A stretch of DNA of 22,609 bases from Chloroflexia bacterium. GTDB taxonomy: Bacteria > Chloroflexota > Chloroflexia > Thermomicrobiales > UBA6265. Made by a program: the position numbers and the translations under genes. Every line of letters begins with the position of its first letter. Position 1 is the stretch's first letter. Where the stretch lies: the NCBI GenBank assembly GCA_013698305.1, contig JACCVC010000065.1, positions 1 to 22,609 of the forward strand. Direction: 5' to 3'. The notes under the pieces were generated by a model, which saw only the letters and a list, made by a program, of their open reading frames with translations, did not search any database and was not told the origin of the DNA. This document shows, piece after piece, positions 16,001 through 22,609 of this stretch.

Positions 16001-16125
16001 TAGTGCCGTGGCCGCTGATCATCATCACGCTGGCGACATCCATCGCCGCAGCGCTGCTGATGTCGTGGATACCAGCGAGGCAGGCGGCGCAGGTGCTGCC
16101 TGCGGAAGCGCTGCGATACGAGTAG
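13066..16125 (+). CDS. Large FtsX-like ABC transporter permease
   Basis: The 1019-residue membrane protein has a good ribosome site (GGAGGAG, six bases, ATG). Helices lie at about 8-30 and 50-70, then a large extracytoplasmic domain to about 330. A first FtsX unit follows at about 336-470, with the cytoplasmic loop AAERRSEMGMERAVGA. Extra helices lie at about 485-590 and 624-645, then a second extracytoplasmic domain at about 650-885. A second FtsX unit runs from about 886 to the end, with the loop VVERRQQIGMLRAIGF and the closing SWIPARQAAQVLPAEALRYE, a hallmark of FtsX/MacB permeases. Two FtsX units in one chain mean one protein may do the work of a LolC/LolE-type dimer. With the upstream ATPase it should form a complete transporter; the substrate is unknown. 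Confidence 0.92.
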   Translation: MEALFGIPMVQIMVVMVGLLLLCLAVVAFIAWRRPVIFKLGVRNIPRRKAQTTLIVVGLMLSTLIITAALGTGDTLNRSVTNSVYELLGPVDELVVASTDGDGEGSDQAAFTETIDESSLELVREMAAGSGDVDAIGGLLIAMSPAVNVGDANPEDVVSLNDLVALEDTVVRTEPLVLLAGIDDSSYNELDGTNDLNGKPVDFAAFIDSDVDANVLLSESGATDLNAAVGDFLVLAINNEPVTVQVGAIAEDSVITGSLDSQGIPAMTMQLSRLQALTGQEGRLSAIGISNTGDDRSGLDRTGAVVELLQPQLAEVDLGINTIKQNFVEEAELLANIFVTFFIVFGLFSIAVGVLLIVLIFTMLAAERRSEMGMERAVGAQRRLLIQQFISEGAGYALLAGLVGVVMGALAVFGIANGMQAAFGDFIDISPFIEPRSMAIAYALGVVITFLTITLASWRVSRLNVVAAVRDIPDAYHATRNRRQLIWGLVMVVVGVLMVLGAQSNRNAFLFLTGGTLIPFGIAAVATYFGWKPRWVLTVAGLYTLIFWLLPADLFETIYGRYEGDIELFLLSGICIVAASTLVIIQNLDWILSGTERLGSRMSGWLPAIRLAVSYPGANKGRTGMTIAMFSLIVFSLMVISVINENFSAAFLGDDAAAGWDVSVETTSTNPVDDLGAALEREGYDTSEIAAIGVLDSVSQATSTQLRNSGDEDWSSFIFEVADESYLENATLSFTGRAEGYDDDQAIIDALINEPDVAVIDSFSLASSAEFGEPEAFRLETATATGAFEAPIVEVRLPDGTINQIRVIGVIDGSISSLFGLYMGPETANTIFSGEGEPMRSWFVRFNDGVDATQAALEIERVLLPVGAQATDIIQELEDNQSSQRSFLYLLQGFMALGLVVGIAAVGVIAFRAVVERRQQIGMLRAIGFQRTTVARAFVIESAVIVILGVLAGGVTGLILSYTLIKSDDFSAGLESTFVVPWPLIIITLATSIAAALLMSWIPARQAAQVLPAEALRYE

Positions 16126-16146
16126 TCCACGCAAGAAAAGTTGCCT

Positions 16147-16188
16147 GAATAGCAGACCCTGGCCGCTCACGGTCAGGGTCTGCTATTC
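16147..16188 (+). terminator. Perfect 15-bp hairpin after the FtsX operon
   Basis: Arms 16147-16161 (GAATAGCAGACCCTG) and 16174-16188 pair without mismatch, and the 12-base loop can add three more pairs (CCG/CGG). It is 21 bases after the permease stop. The sequence after it, GCGGGTACC, lacks the T-run of a classical intrinsic terminator. Confidence 0.65.
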
Positions 16189-16310
16189 GCGGGTACCGTT
16201 GCATGCTCCGATAGCTGCTAGTATGTCGATTGGATAACGGGGTCGGCGGAGCGCAGCTTTTGCGCACCAGTGACCCGCAACGCAGCTTTAACATCGAGGA
16301 CGAACTCTCT

Positions 16311-17759
16311 ATGGAACGTCGCGTCAAAATCGTGTCGACGCTTGGACCGGCTGTCAGCAAGCCGGATCGGCTGCGGGCATTGCTCGAAGCAGGTGTGGAT
16401 GTTGTGCGGATCAACGCCGCTCATGGTAACAACGCCGAGCGAGCGCACCTGATCCGCAACGTCCGGGACGCCGCGGCAGACCTGGGCCGGCGTGTGCCGA
16501 TCCTCTTCGACTTGCAGGGATTGAAAATCCGGACCGGTCCGATTTCCGATGGACAGAAGCGAGTGCCAGTGGCGCGAGGCAGCGTCGTCAAGGTCTTCCC
16601 TCGGCCGGAGGAGACAACCCGCACCCAGATTGGAATCAACTATCCCCGGCTGTTGGACGTCATCAGTCCCGGGTCGCGGGTGTTGATCTCCGACGGGCTG
16701 ATCGAGCTGCTGATCGAGGAGGTGCATGCCGATCATGCGGTGGCGTCTGTCGGGCGAGGCGGGATGCTGCTGCAGAAGCAGGGCGTGACCTTGCCCGGAG
16801 CGCCGATTACCGGCGGCGCGTTGACCGACGCCGACCGCGAGGATGTCGCCTTCGCGATGGGGCAGAAGGTCGACTATCTCGGCCTCAGTTTCATCAACGA
16901 CGCCAGCGATCTTCGAGCCGCCCGCGATGAGGCAGGGTTTCATGGCACCCACGCGCCTGGCCTGATCGCCAAGATCGAGCGACCGGAGGCGTTGAGCAAC
17001 CTGCGGGAGATTGCCGCCGAGGCCGATGGCTTGATGGTGGCGCGAGGCGACCTCGGGGTGCAACTTCCTCCGGAGCAGGTGCCCCGCGCCCAAAAGGAGA
17101 TCATTGGCGTCGCCAACGAGATGGGCGTGCCGGTGATCACCGCGACCCAAATGCTGGAGTCCATGATCACGCAGCCGGTGGCGACCCGCGCCGAGACGAG
17201 TGACGTCGCCAACGCTGTGTGGGACGGGACCGACGCGGTAATGCTGTCCGCGGAGACGGCGGTAGGAGAGTATCCGATCGAAGCCGTGCAGACGATGGGG
17301 CGGATCATCCGGGAGGTCGAACGAGACGGACCGGTCCGCTCGGAACGCGCGGGCGTTCACGCCAGGATCGAGGGTGACGACCAGACCAGGCAGTTCGCCG
17401 ATGCGATCGCTCGCGCCGCCTACGCGCTGTCGGTCGACTCGCCAGTGAAGTACCTGGTGGTGTTCACCAAGACGGGTTCGGCAGTTCGGCGAGTGGCCAA
17501 GTACCGTCCCGATCCGCCGATCATCGCGGTGGCGGACAACGAGGAAACAGCCTGCCGCCTGAGCCTGATCTGGGGCGTTCGGAGCCTGGTGGTGCCGGTC
17601 GAGCCTGATCCAGACCAGGTTTTCCGCAAGGCGGGTCAGATGATCATCGATCAGGGGCTGGCCCAGCCGGGAGAGTTCGGCCTGCTGGTGGGATCGTTGC
17701 CGATGACGGAGGAAGCGGGGCGCACGAACCTCGTCCATTTCCGGGAACTGGGGACGTAG
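16311..17759 (+). CDS. pyk: Pyruvate kinase
   Basis: The 482-residue enzyme makes pyruvate and ATP from phosphoenolpyruvate and ADP, the last step of glycolysis. It begins RRVKIVSTLGPAVSKPDRL, has the B-domain insertion around residues 70-165, the active-site signature LIAKIERPEAL with its catalytic Lys, ARGDLGVQLPPEQVP, and the ITATQMLESM then ATRAETSDVANAVWDG core, ending with the C-terminal effector-binding domain. Two substitutions matter: the loop usually reading DTKGPEIR is DLQGLKIR here, and the usual NFSHG is NAAHG. They replace the Glu, Thr and Ser tied to K+ binding in animal and many bacterial enzymes. The ATG at 16311 (GAGGA ten bases before) gives the normal N-terminus; the in-frame stretch back to 16230 is not family-like. 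Confidence 0.95.
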   Translation: MERRVKIVSTLGPAVSKPDRLRALLEAGVDVVRINAAHGNNAERAHLIRNVRDAAADLGRRVPILFDLQGLKIRTGPISDGQKRVPVARGSVVKVFPRPEETTRTQIGINYPRLLDVISPGSRVLISDGLIELLIEEVHADHAVASVGRGGMLLQKQGVTLPGAPITGGALTDADREDVAFAMGQKVDYLGLSFINDASDLRAARDEAGFHGTHAPGLIAKIERPEALSNLREIAAEADGLMVARGDLGVQLPPEQVPRAQKEIIGVANEMGVPVITATQMLESMITQPVATRAETSDVANAVWDGTDAVMLSAETAVGEYPIEAVQTMGRIIREVERDGPVRSERAGVHARIEGDDQTRQFADAIARAAYALSVDSPVKYLVVFTKTGSAVRRVAKYRPDPPIIAVADNEETACRLSLIWGVRSLVVPVEPDPDQVFRKAGQMIIDQGLAQPGEFGLLVGSLPMTEEAGRTNLVHFRELGT

Positions 17760-17822
17760 TGTGTGGTTCGGCAAACGGCTTGCTGGGTCGCGTAAGGGCT
17801 GATTCCGCAGGGTATCGACCCG

Positions 17823-17842
17823 GTTCGCCGCTTGCGGCGGAC
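17823..17842. terminator. Hairpin between convergent pyruvate kinase and oxidoreductase genes
   Basis: GTTCGCCG and CGGCGGAC pair over eight bases (one T-G pair) around CTTG. It is 64 bases after the pyk stop with no T-run. It may end transcription from either side together with element 4 next to it. Confidence 0.4.
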
Positions 17843-17861
17843 AATGCTGTCAGTAAACATT

Positions 17862-17913
17862 GCGCACGCTTCGCGTACGCCGGGCGGATATCCTGACGAA
17901 ATCCGCCCCTACG
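17862..17913. repeat. Palindromic intergenic element 4
   Basis: Two hairpins lie in tandem: GCGCACGC/GCGTACGC (17862-17869 with 17873-17880, one mismatch) and a perfect GGGCGGAT/ATCCGCCC (17882-17889 with 17901-17908), ending in CGCCCCTACG. The right edge matches that of element 3. It sits between convergent genes. Confidence 0.6.
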
Positions 17914-17925
17914 ATTCGATCCTGA

Positions 17926-19641
17926 TCACAATGTTAACGGCTCGACCACCGTCGCGGTGACGATGTTGTACCCTCTCGCGCCCTGAGGGATGATGCCGCG
18001 CGGCTCCGAAGGCTGTGGTGTACCGGTGCCGTCGACCGCGCGGGAGTAGACCCGGTACTCCCCAGGCTCCTCAGGCGTCCATATATACCTCCAGAGCGAC
18101 CAGGTCAGATCAGTGCCCGGATAGTAGATCTCGGCGGGTTCCCAGGTTGCGCCATCGTCGGTGGTGACTTCGACGGACCGGATACCACGATCAGCGGCGA
18201 ATGCCCGACCGCGAATCTCGACCTGTGACCCGGCCCGAATCTCCTCACGGAATATCGCTGATTGACCCGCCCCGGCGGTTCGAGGAGCGAAGATATCGGA
18301 TCGTGTCGGCGGGACGAAATCCGGCCCCCATCCCTGCTGCTCGTAGAAACCCTCCACATCCTCGGTGATGACATCGATCCGTGTGATCCACTTGACGTTC
18401 TTCTCGCCATAGAGCCCTGGAACAATCACGCGCACTGGATACCCATGAATGCGGGGCAACGGCTCGCCGTTGATCTGATAGACGAGCAGCGTGTTTTCAT
18501 CCAGCGCGTAGTCCATGCCAAACGTGTCGACAAAGGCGTCCGCTCCGGAGAGCTTGACCTCGTAGGCATCGTCATGAACGCCCGCAGACTCAAGCACGTC
18601 TCGCATTCGGATGCCTCGCCAGTTGGCGTTACTGAACAACCCGGCGCCAATTCGGTTGCTGATGCACATCAGGGTGCTTTCCTGATCGATTTGTTCGTAG
18701 GCATCCAGATCGCCGAAGCTCATGGTGATGTCATTATCGATAGCTCCCCGAACCTCGAGCTCCCAGAGGTCGCGGTCGACATCGGGATCAACCACATTCT
18801 TGGTGACGGTGTAGAACTCGTCCGTGGGTGTGATCGGCTGGATGCCCGTGCCACTGTAGACAGTGCCGTCATAGAAGAACGTCGCGTCGTAATAGAAATC
18901 CTTCATCAACTCATAAAGAGGGTAGACCAATGCCGCACCCACGGCGGCATTCAGGAGGCCACGCCTGCTCAGCGGTCGGGCAATCGGCGCGACGGCAGTG
19001 GATGCAGGGGTTGCTGTGGTGGCGTTTTTGGTGTCGTTCGTGTCGACCGCACTCGCATCTGCCGCCGTTACCGCTTGCGATCGAGCGAGGCGTGACGTAG
19101 TGGTTCGGTAGACCAGCATCACCGTGCCAGCGAAGAGCACATACCAGATCAGCAGCGCGGCGATCGATACGATTCGGGAGGTGGAGTAGGGCAGGCCGAT
19201 GAAATTAGCGGGCAAAACCGGCCACAGGAAAATCACGAAGCCGATCCAGACGGCCAACACCGCGCCGATGATGAAGATCCATGCGGGCCGGGACGCGCCG
19301 AGGAACCAGCGCGGCGACCGGCGGGAGCAGCGACTCTCGATCACCAGGGCATAGGCAACCCCGACGATGATGCCGACGGTGAACAGGCCTCGCAAGCCGG
19401 ACATGATGCCGAACTGCTTGAGTCCGTTGTACCCGCCATATGTGCCAAACATCGAGAAAAAGGTGTCGATGTCAAGCAGCGGAGCGACCCGGTCGGGCAC
19501 GGACTCAGGGGGCGGCATGATCCCAAACCAGGAGCGGCTGAGCGCCATCACCAGCGCGGTAACGATAGCGGCGACCGCTCCAGCTAGCACGCCGACGATC
19601 ACGTTCGGGATCCTTCGGACCCATTCCTGCCGGGCGTTCAT
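17926..19641 (-). CDS. Membrane-anchored molybdopterin-dependent oxidoreductase (sulfite oxidase/YedY superfamily)
   Basis: The 571-residue protein has four transmembrane helices in the first 180 residues (about 13-36, 84-105, 118-143 and 153-180), then a Thr/Ala/Asp-rich linker and an internal twin-arginine-like segment LSRRGLLNAAVGAALVYPLY near residue 223. The molybdopterin domain follows: ELEVRGAIDNDITMSFGDLD, the molybdenum-ligand Cys326 in TLMCISNRIG, WRGIRMRDVLESAGV, and the conserved PRIHGYPVRVIVPGLYGEKNVKW. The C-terminal part resembles the dimerisation domain of sulfite oxidases (RSVEVTTDDGATWEPAEI, then WTPEEPGEYRVYSRAVDG). The catalytic part should face outside the membrane. The reductant is unknown: sulfite is one option, others exist in this superfamily. 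No haem or cytochrome gene is adjacent. The start has GAAGG eight bases before the ATG. Confidence 0.88.
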   Translation of the reverse strand: MNARQEWVRRIPNVIVGVLAGAVAAIVTALVMALSRSWFGIMPPPESVPDRVAPLLDIDTFFSMFGTYGGYNGLKQFGIMSGLRGLFTVGIIVGVAYALVIESRCSRRSPRWFLGASRPAWIFIIGAVLAVWIGFVIFLWPVLPANFIGLPYSTSRIVSIAALLIWYVLFAGTVMLVYRTTTSRLARSQAVTAADASAVDTNDTKNATTATPASTAVAPIARPLSRRGLLNAAVGAALVYPLYELMKDFYYDATFFYDGTVYSGTGIQPITPTDEFYTVTKNVVDPDVDRDLWELEVRGAIDNDITMSFGDLDAYEQIDQESTLMCISNRIGAGLFSNANWRGIRMRDVLESAGVHDDAYEVKLSGADAFVDTFGMDYALDENTLLVYQINGEPLPRIHGYPVRVIVPGLYGEKNVKWITRIDVITEDVEGFYEQQGWGPDFVPPTRSDIFAPRTAGAGQSAIFREEIRAGSQVEIRGRAFAADRGIRSVEVTTDDGATWEPAEIYYPGTDLTWSLWRYIWTPEEPGEYRVYSRAVDGTGTPQPSEPRGIIPQGARGYNIVTATVVEPLTL

Positions 19642-19656
19642 GTGTCAGGCCTTCAC

Positions 19657-19765
19657 GTAGCGGCAGACCTCGTGTCTGCCACTCTCACTGACGGGTTCCC
19701 AAACATCAGATCGCATCTGACGGCAGAAACGCCGACCCTTGGGCAGACACAAAGTCTGCCGCTAC
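19657..19765. repeat. Palindromic intergenic element 5 (nested multi-hairpin)
   Basis: Outer arms GTAGCGGCAGAC (19657-19668) and GTCTGCCGCTAC (19754-19765) are perfect 12-base inverted copies. Each half also forms its own hairpin: GGCAGAC/GTCTGCC at 19662-19680 and at 19742-19760. A third, central stem TCAGAT/ATCTGA lies at 19706-19720. It fills the gap between the MOSC and oxidoreductase genes, both on the minus strand. Confidence 0.78.
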
Positions 19766-19785
19766 CAACGATACGACTCTTTTGC

Positions 19786-20481
19786 CTATTTTGGTTCTTC
19801 CATAGCGCCGCCATAGCGACGCAGGATCATGCTTCGCCAGCGGTCGGCCAGCGCAGGGGTCCCCGAGATGCGAAGCGCATCGTCCGGCGGCAGAAGCCCC
19901 CTGGCCGCCTGGAACGCTTTGCGCACTGTTGGCGCGTCGGTGACGTGGCGCAGCAGTGTCAGACAGGCATCGGTCGTTGGAGCATCGCCCTCGGTTACGA
20001 CGCGACAATACCAGCCGCTGCGCTCATTCGCGATCAATCGTGCCGGGAGATCGTGGAGTCCTGAGTGCAGACCCAGCTTGAAGCACGGCCAGCGCGGCTG
20101 CGCGACCTCGAGCACGACGTCTCCCCATTGCCACCGGTCGCCGATGTGAGCGCAGTCTTCGATTGCGCCGGTTACCGACAGGTTCTCGCCGAACGGTGCC
20201 CGCCTGTCGCCGGGATAGCCGATCTCGCTCCGCCACGCCGGAAGATGCTCGTGCGAATAGCAGTAGACCGCCTTGTCCGGGCCACCGTGATTCTGGAGGT
20301 CCGCCTGGCCGTCGCCGAGAATGTTGGTGAACCTGACCGTGACGTGGTCGGCAGTGACAGCGTGCTTGCTGATGCCCGTCATGGTCACCTTGCCGGTACG
20401 GGCATCGGTCAGCGGTGCGGGTAATCCCACATTCACGGCGATGATTGGCAGGGGCAGCGAAGGTGTAGACGCAATCATCAC
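19786..20481 (-). CDS. MOSC-domain protein (YiiM-like)
   Basis: The 231-residue protein has the MOSC fold used to bind molybdenum cofactor or carry sulfur. Visible are NILGDGQADLQNHGGPDKAV followed by YSHEHLPAW, the loop RAPFGENLSVTGAIEDCAHIG, and the conserved Cys133 in QPRWPCFKLG, the proposed reactive cysteine. The C-terminal helices fit the YiiM-type extension; relatives act on N-hydroxylated compounds or in cofactor handling. The gene starts within the stop of the M16 peptidase gene (GTGA overlap; an ATG one codon later is an equal alternative), so it is translationally coupled. The molybdopterin oxidoreductase follows downstream, which suggests a shared molybdenum role (inference). Confidence 0.9.
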   Translation of the reverse strand: MMIASTPSLPLPIIAVNVGLPAPLTDARTGKVTMTGISKHAVTADHVTVRFTNILGDGQADLQNHGGPDKAVYCYSHEHLPAWRSEIGYPGDRRAPFGENLSVTGAIEDCAHIGDRWQWGDVVLEVAQPRWPCFKLGLHSGLHDLPARLIANERSGWYCRVVTEGDAPTTDACLTLLRHVTDAPTVRKAFQAARGLLPPDDALRISGTPALADRWRSMILRRYGGAMEEPK

Positions 20482-22609
20482 GCCTTGCCTGGCCCCGCGA
20501 CGCCGACCACTACGCGATCCGGATCGAGGTGGCGCTGCGCCGCCCGCTGGAGGTCCGCGACGATCAGCGTGTTGATGAGGTCCGGATAGCGGTCGAGATA
20601 GTCCAGTCCGTGCCCGAACCGCTCGATCCGGAGCAGCAGGTCGGTGACGCCGCCCAGCGCTTCGAGACCGAGCGGCAAGCTGCCGACGATGAAGGTCTTG
20701 GCGTCCTGAAGCTCATCAGGCGAGACCGGCTCGGACTGGAGCCGCCGTGTCTCGGACAGGATGCCGTCTACTGCCCGGTCGACGTTGGCGGGGTCGACGC
20801 CCGCTCGCGCCGTCCACATGCTGGTGGCGGTTCCCGCCGAGAGCGAGCTGGAGACGTGGTAGGCGAGTCCCTGCTCATCCCTGACAGTCGCTCCGAGCCG
20901 GCCCATCAGGCCGAGTTGCCCAAGGATCACGTTGGCGACGTTAAGCGCATAGTAATCCTCGTGATCCCGCGGCAACGTGGGGAAGGCGACGACGAGGTTG
21001 CTCTGGCTCTTGCCCGCGATCACCCGGTCGTCCCGCTTTGCCTCCGACGGCGCGTCGACTGAGTGCGCCGGATGGATGTCGGGTATCTCGACCTGCCAGT
21101 CGCCAAACACCCGTTGAAGCTCCTCAATCGCGTGCTGGATCGAATCAATGCCGCCCACCAGCGCGACCGTCGTCACGGCGGGACCGATGTGCCTCTGATG
21201 GTAGGCAACCAGATCGTCGCGCGTAAACAAGGCGACCGACTCCGGCGTGCCTTCCAGCGGCAAACGGCCCGGATGGCCCTCGGGATATAGCAGCTCCCGC
21301 ATCGCGTCGCCAGCCACCGATCCGGTGTCGTCCTCATCCTCCCGCAACGAGGTGAGAGTTTGCTGCCGTACGCGCTCGAGCTCGTCGTCGGGGAACACGG
21401 GATTGCGGATCAGGTCGCCGACGAGATCGAGGACGCACGGCAGGTCTTCGCTGAGGGCGTGAAAGTCAACGCTGATGCTGCGCCTTCCGGCACCGGCGCC
21501 GATCATCGCGCCGAGGCTGTCGATGGTCTCGTTGTACTCCTCAAACGAGCGGTTGGCGCCGCCGCGGTTGAGGTTGTCCGCCAGCAGCGAGGCGATGCCG
21601 GGACGGTCGTCCATCGTCGCGCTCTGGCCGGCGTCGATGCTGAAGCTGCCGTTGATTGCCGGGTCGCCAGGACGGGGCTGAGCAAGAACAACGATGCCGT
21701 TGGGCAGCGTGGCGCGGAAGAAACCGTAAGACCCGCCCGACTCGACGCCATCGCTGACGTGGCACGGACGTTCCAGATCGAACGGCGCGACCGCCTCGAC
21801 CTGATCGGCGACAGGATCGGGAACGTCGACACCCGCGCTCGTCACGCCATTGTCATTCGGCAGTTGCCAACCAATGGTGCGACCGGTCGGCGTCAACCAG
21901 GTCTGTGAGACCCGCTGAACGTCCTCTGGCGTCACGGCGGCAAGCTCGTCCTCGAGCGTGTCGACCCGACCGGCGTGGTCGACGATCTCCATCTGACCGG
22001 TCCAGAACGCCTGGGCGGTGACCGTCTCGCGGGAGTAGATGTATTGCGCCCGGATCTGCTTGCGAGCCTTGAGGAACTCGTCCTCGGAGGCTTGTTCGTC
22101 CCGGAGCTTCGCCAGCTGCTCTTCGAAGGCTGCCTCGATCCGTTCCGGCTCGATGCCGGGCAAGGCAGTCGCCGAGAAGGTCCACAGAAACGGGTCGATG
22201 TGAAGGCCGGTCCCCGAGGACGCCCCGCGAGTCAGACCCGTCGACACCAGCGAGCGGTAGAGGCGGGATGAGCGTCCCATTGCGCTGCCGCCTCCGATGC
22301 CCATCGGCTTGGCGCCGGAGAGGATCGAGTCGGCGACGAGCAGGGCGGGAATATCCGGATGGCTGGCTTCGGGCATGCGATGGGCCATCATCATGTAGGC
22401 GGCGGGGGAGGGACGATGGACCGTGACCCGCCGTTCCGCCTGCTGGGGCGGGTCGGTGGCGATAATCTGCTCGACGGGATCACCGCTGGGAATCGAACCG
22501 AACGCCTCGTCGATGCGGGCGATCATCTCATCGGCCTCGAAATCTCCTACGACAGAGATAAACGCGTTCTGGGGCGCGTAGTAGCGCTGGTAGTGATTGA
22601 AGAGGTCGT
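20478..22609 (-). CDS. M16-family zinc peptidase (pitrilysin/processing-peptidase type), N-terminus cut off
   Basis: The frame is open to the right window edge (it reads LFNHYQRYYAPQNAFISVVG before the first internal Met at 22526), so the gene begins outside and the HxxEH zinc site of the first half is not visible. Some 710 residues are seen, ending at 20478. The end of the first M16 unit is followed by a second complete unit starting at ATLPNGIVVLAQPRPGDPAI. There the HxxEH position reads LLADNLNRGG, without zinc ligands, so the second half is structural, as in other paired M16 proteins. RNPVFPDDELERVRQQTLTS and the HPGRLPLEGTPESVALFTRD segment are typical of the family. Localisation cannot be told. 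The MOSC gene overlaps its stop. Confidence 0.92.
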   Translation of the reverse strand, partial: DLFNHYQRYYAPQNAFISVVGDFEADEMIARIDEAFGSIPSGDPVEQIIATDPPQQAERRVTVHRPSPAAYMMMAHRMPEASHPDIPALLVADSILSGAKPMGIGGGSAMGRSSRLYRSLVSTGLTRGASSGTGLHIDPFLWTFSATALPGIEPERIEAAFEEQLAKLRDEQASEDEFLKARKQIRAQYIYSRETVTAQAFWTGQMEIVDHAGRVDTLEDELAAVTPEDVQRVSQTWLTPTGRTIGWQLPNDNGVTSAGVDVPDPVADQVEAVAPFDLERPCHVSDGVESGGSYGFFRATLPNGIVVLAQPRPGDPAINGSFSIDAGQSATMDDRPGIASLLADNLNRGGANRSFEEYNETIDSLGAMIGAGAGRRSISVDFHALSEDLPCVLDLVGDLIRNPVFPDDELERVRQQTLTSLREDEDDTGSVAGDAMRELLYPEGHPGRLPLEGTPESVALFTRDDLVAYHQRHIGPAVTTVALVGGIDSIQHAIEELQRVFGDWQVEIPDIHPAHSVDAPSEAKRDDRVIAGKSQSNLVVAFPTLPRDHEDYYALNVANVILGQLGLMGRLGATVRDEQGLAYHVSSSLSAGTATSMWTARAGVDPANVDRAVDGILSETRRLQSEPVSPDELQDAKTFIVGSLPLGLEALGGVTDLLLRIERFGHGLDYLDRYPDLINTLIVADLQRAAQRHLDPDRVVVGVAGPGKA

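Noticed and set aside
16218..17774. 518-codon open frame antisense to pyruvate kinase
   Set aside because: It has no family-like motifs and mirrors the pyk codons. Long antisense frames are expected at this GC content.

Overview
The window is a GC-rich bacterial chromosome segment, probably from the Chloroflexota, and a Thermomicrobia/Sphaerobacter-like organism is my best guess. The reasons are frequent GTG starts, Ser/Ala/Pro-rich linkers in secreted proteins, a ten-helix-type FtsX permease and a membrane-anchored molybdopterin oxidoreductase. The lineage is inferred from protein flavour, not proven. I see no tRNA, rRNA, CRISPR array, transposase or phage gene. Both ends cut through peptidase genes: an M3 oligoendopeptidase on the left and an M16 pitrilysin-type peptidase on the right.

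Layout. 2-781 (+): the 3' end of an M3 peptidase. 925-3112 (-): an ECF sigma factor, its zinc-finger anti-sigma factor and a secreted SIMPL-domain protein, a likely envelope-stress operon. 3237-4283 (-) and 4515-5888 (+): a D-2-hydroxyacid dehydrogenase and an M20 dipeptidase, divergent across a 231-base gap with a palindromic operator candidate. 6084-8223 (+): a three-helix protein with a long acidic tail, a GlsB/YeaQ-type small membrane protein, a decayed DUF6338-like gene and a small basic protein built from two copies of a 31-residue unit. The last two lie in a stretch of clearly lower GC. 8312-11884 (-): a complete four-gene quaternary-amine/osmoprotectant ABC importer (permease, binding protein, ATPase, permease in transcription order). 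12237-16125 (+): a MacB/LolD-type ATPase and its large FtsX permease. 16311-17759 (+): pyruvate kinase, with residues pointing to the K+-independent type. 17926-22609 (-): M16 peptidase, MOSC protein (4-base overlap) and a membrane-bound sulfite-oxidase-family enzyme.

Most of the window is ordinary housekeeping and transport. The least explained parts are (i) the low-GC island at about 7380-8280, where the 31-residue unit is 28/31 identical between copies in protein but only 69/93 identical in DNA, so the protein sequence has been held by selection, next to a broken DUF6338-like partner; and (ii) at least five intergenic palindromic elements with a shared right edge (stem ending in GCC or similar, then CTACG or a close variant), found only between genes, two of them with the same nested double-hairpin design.
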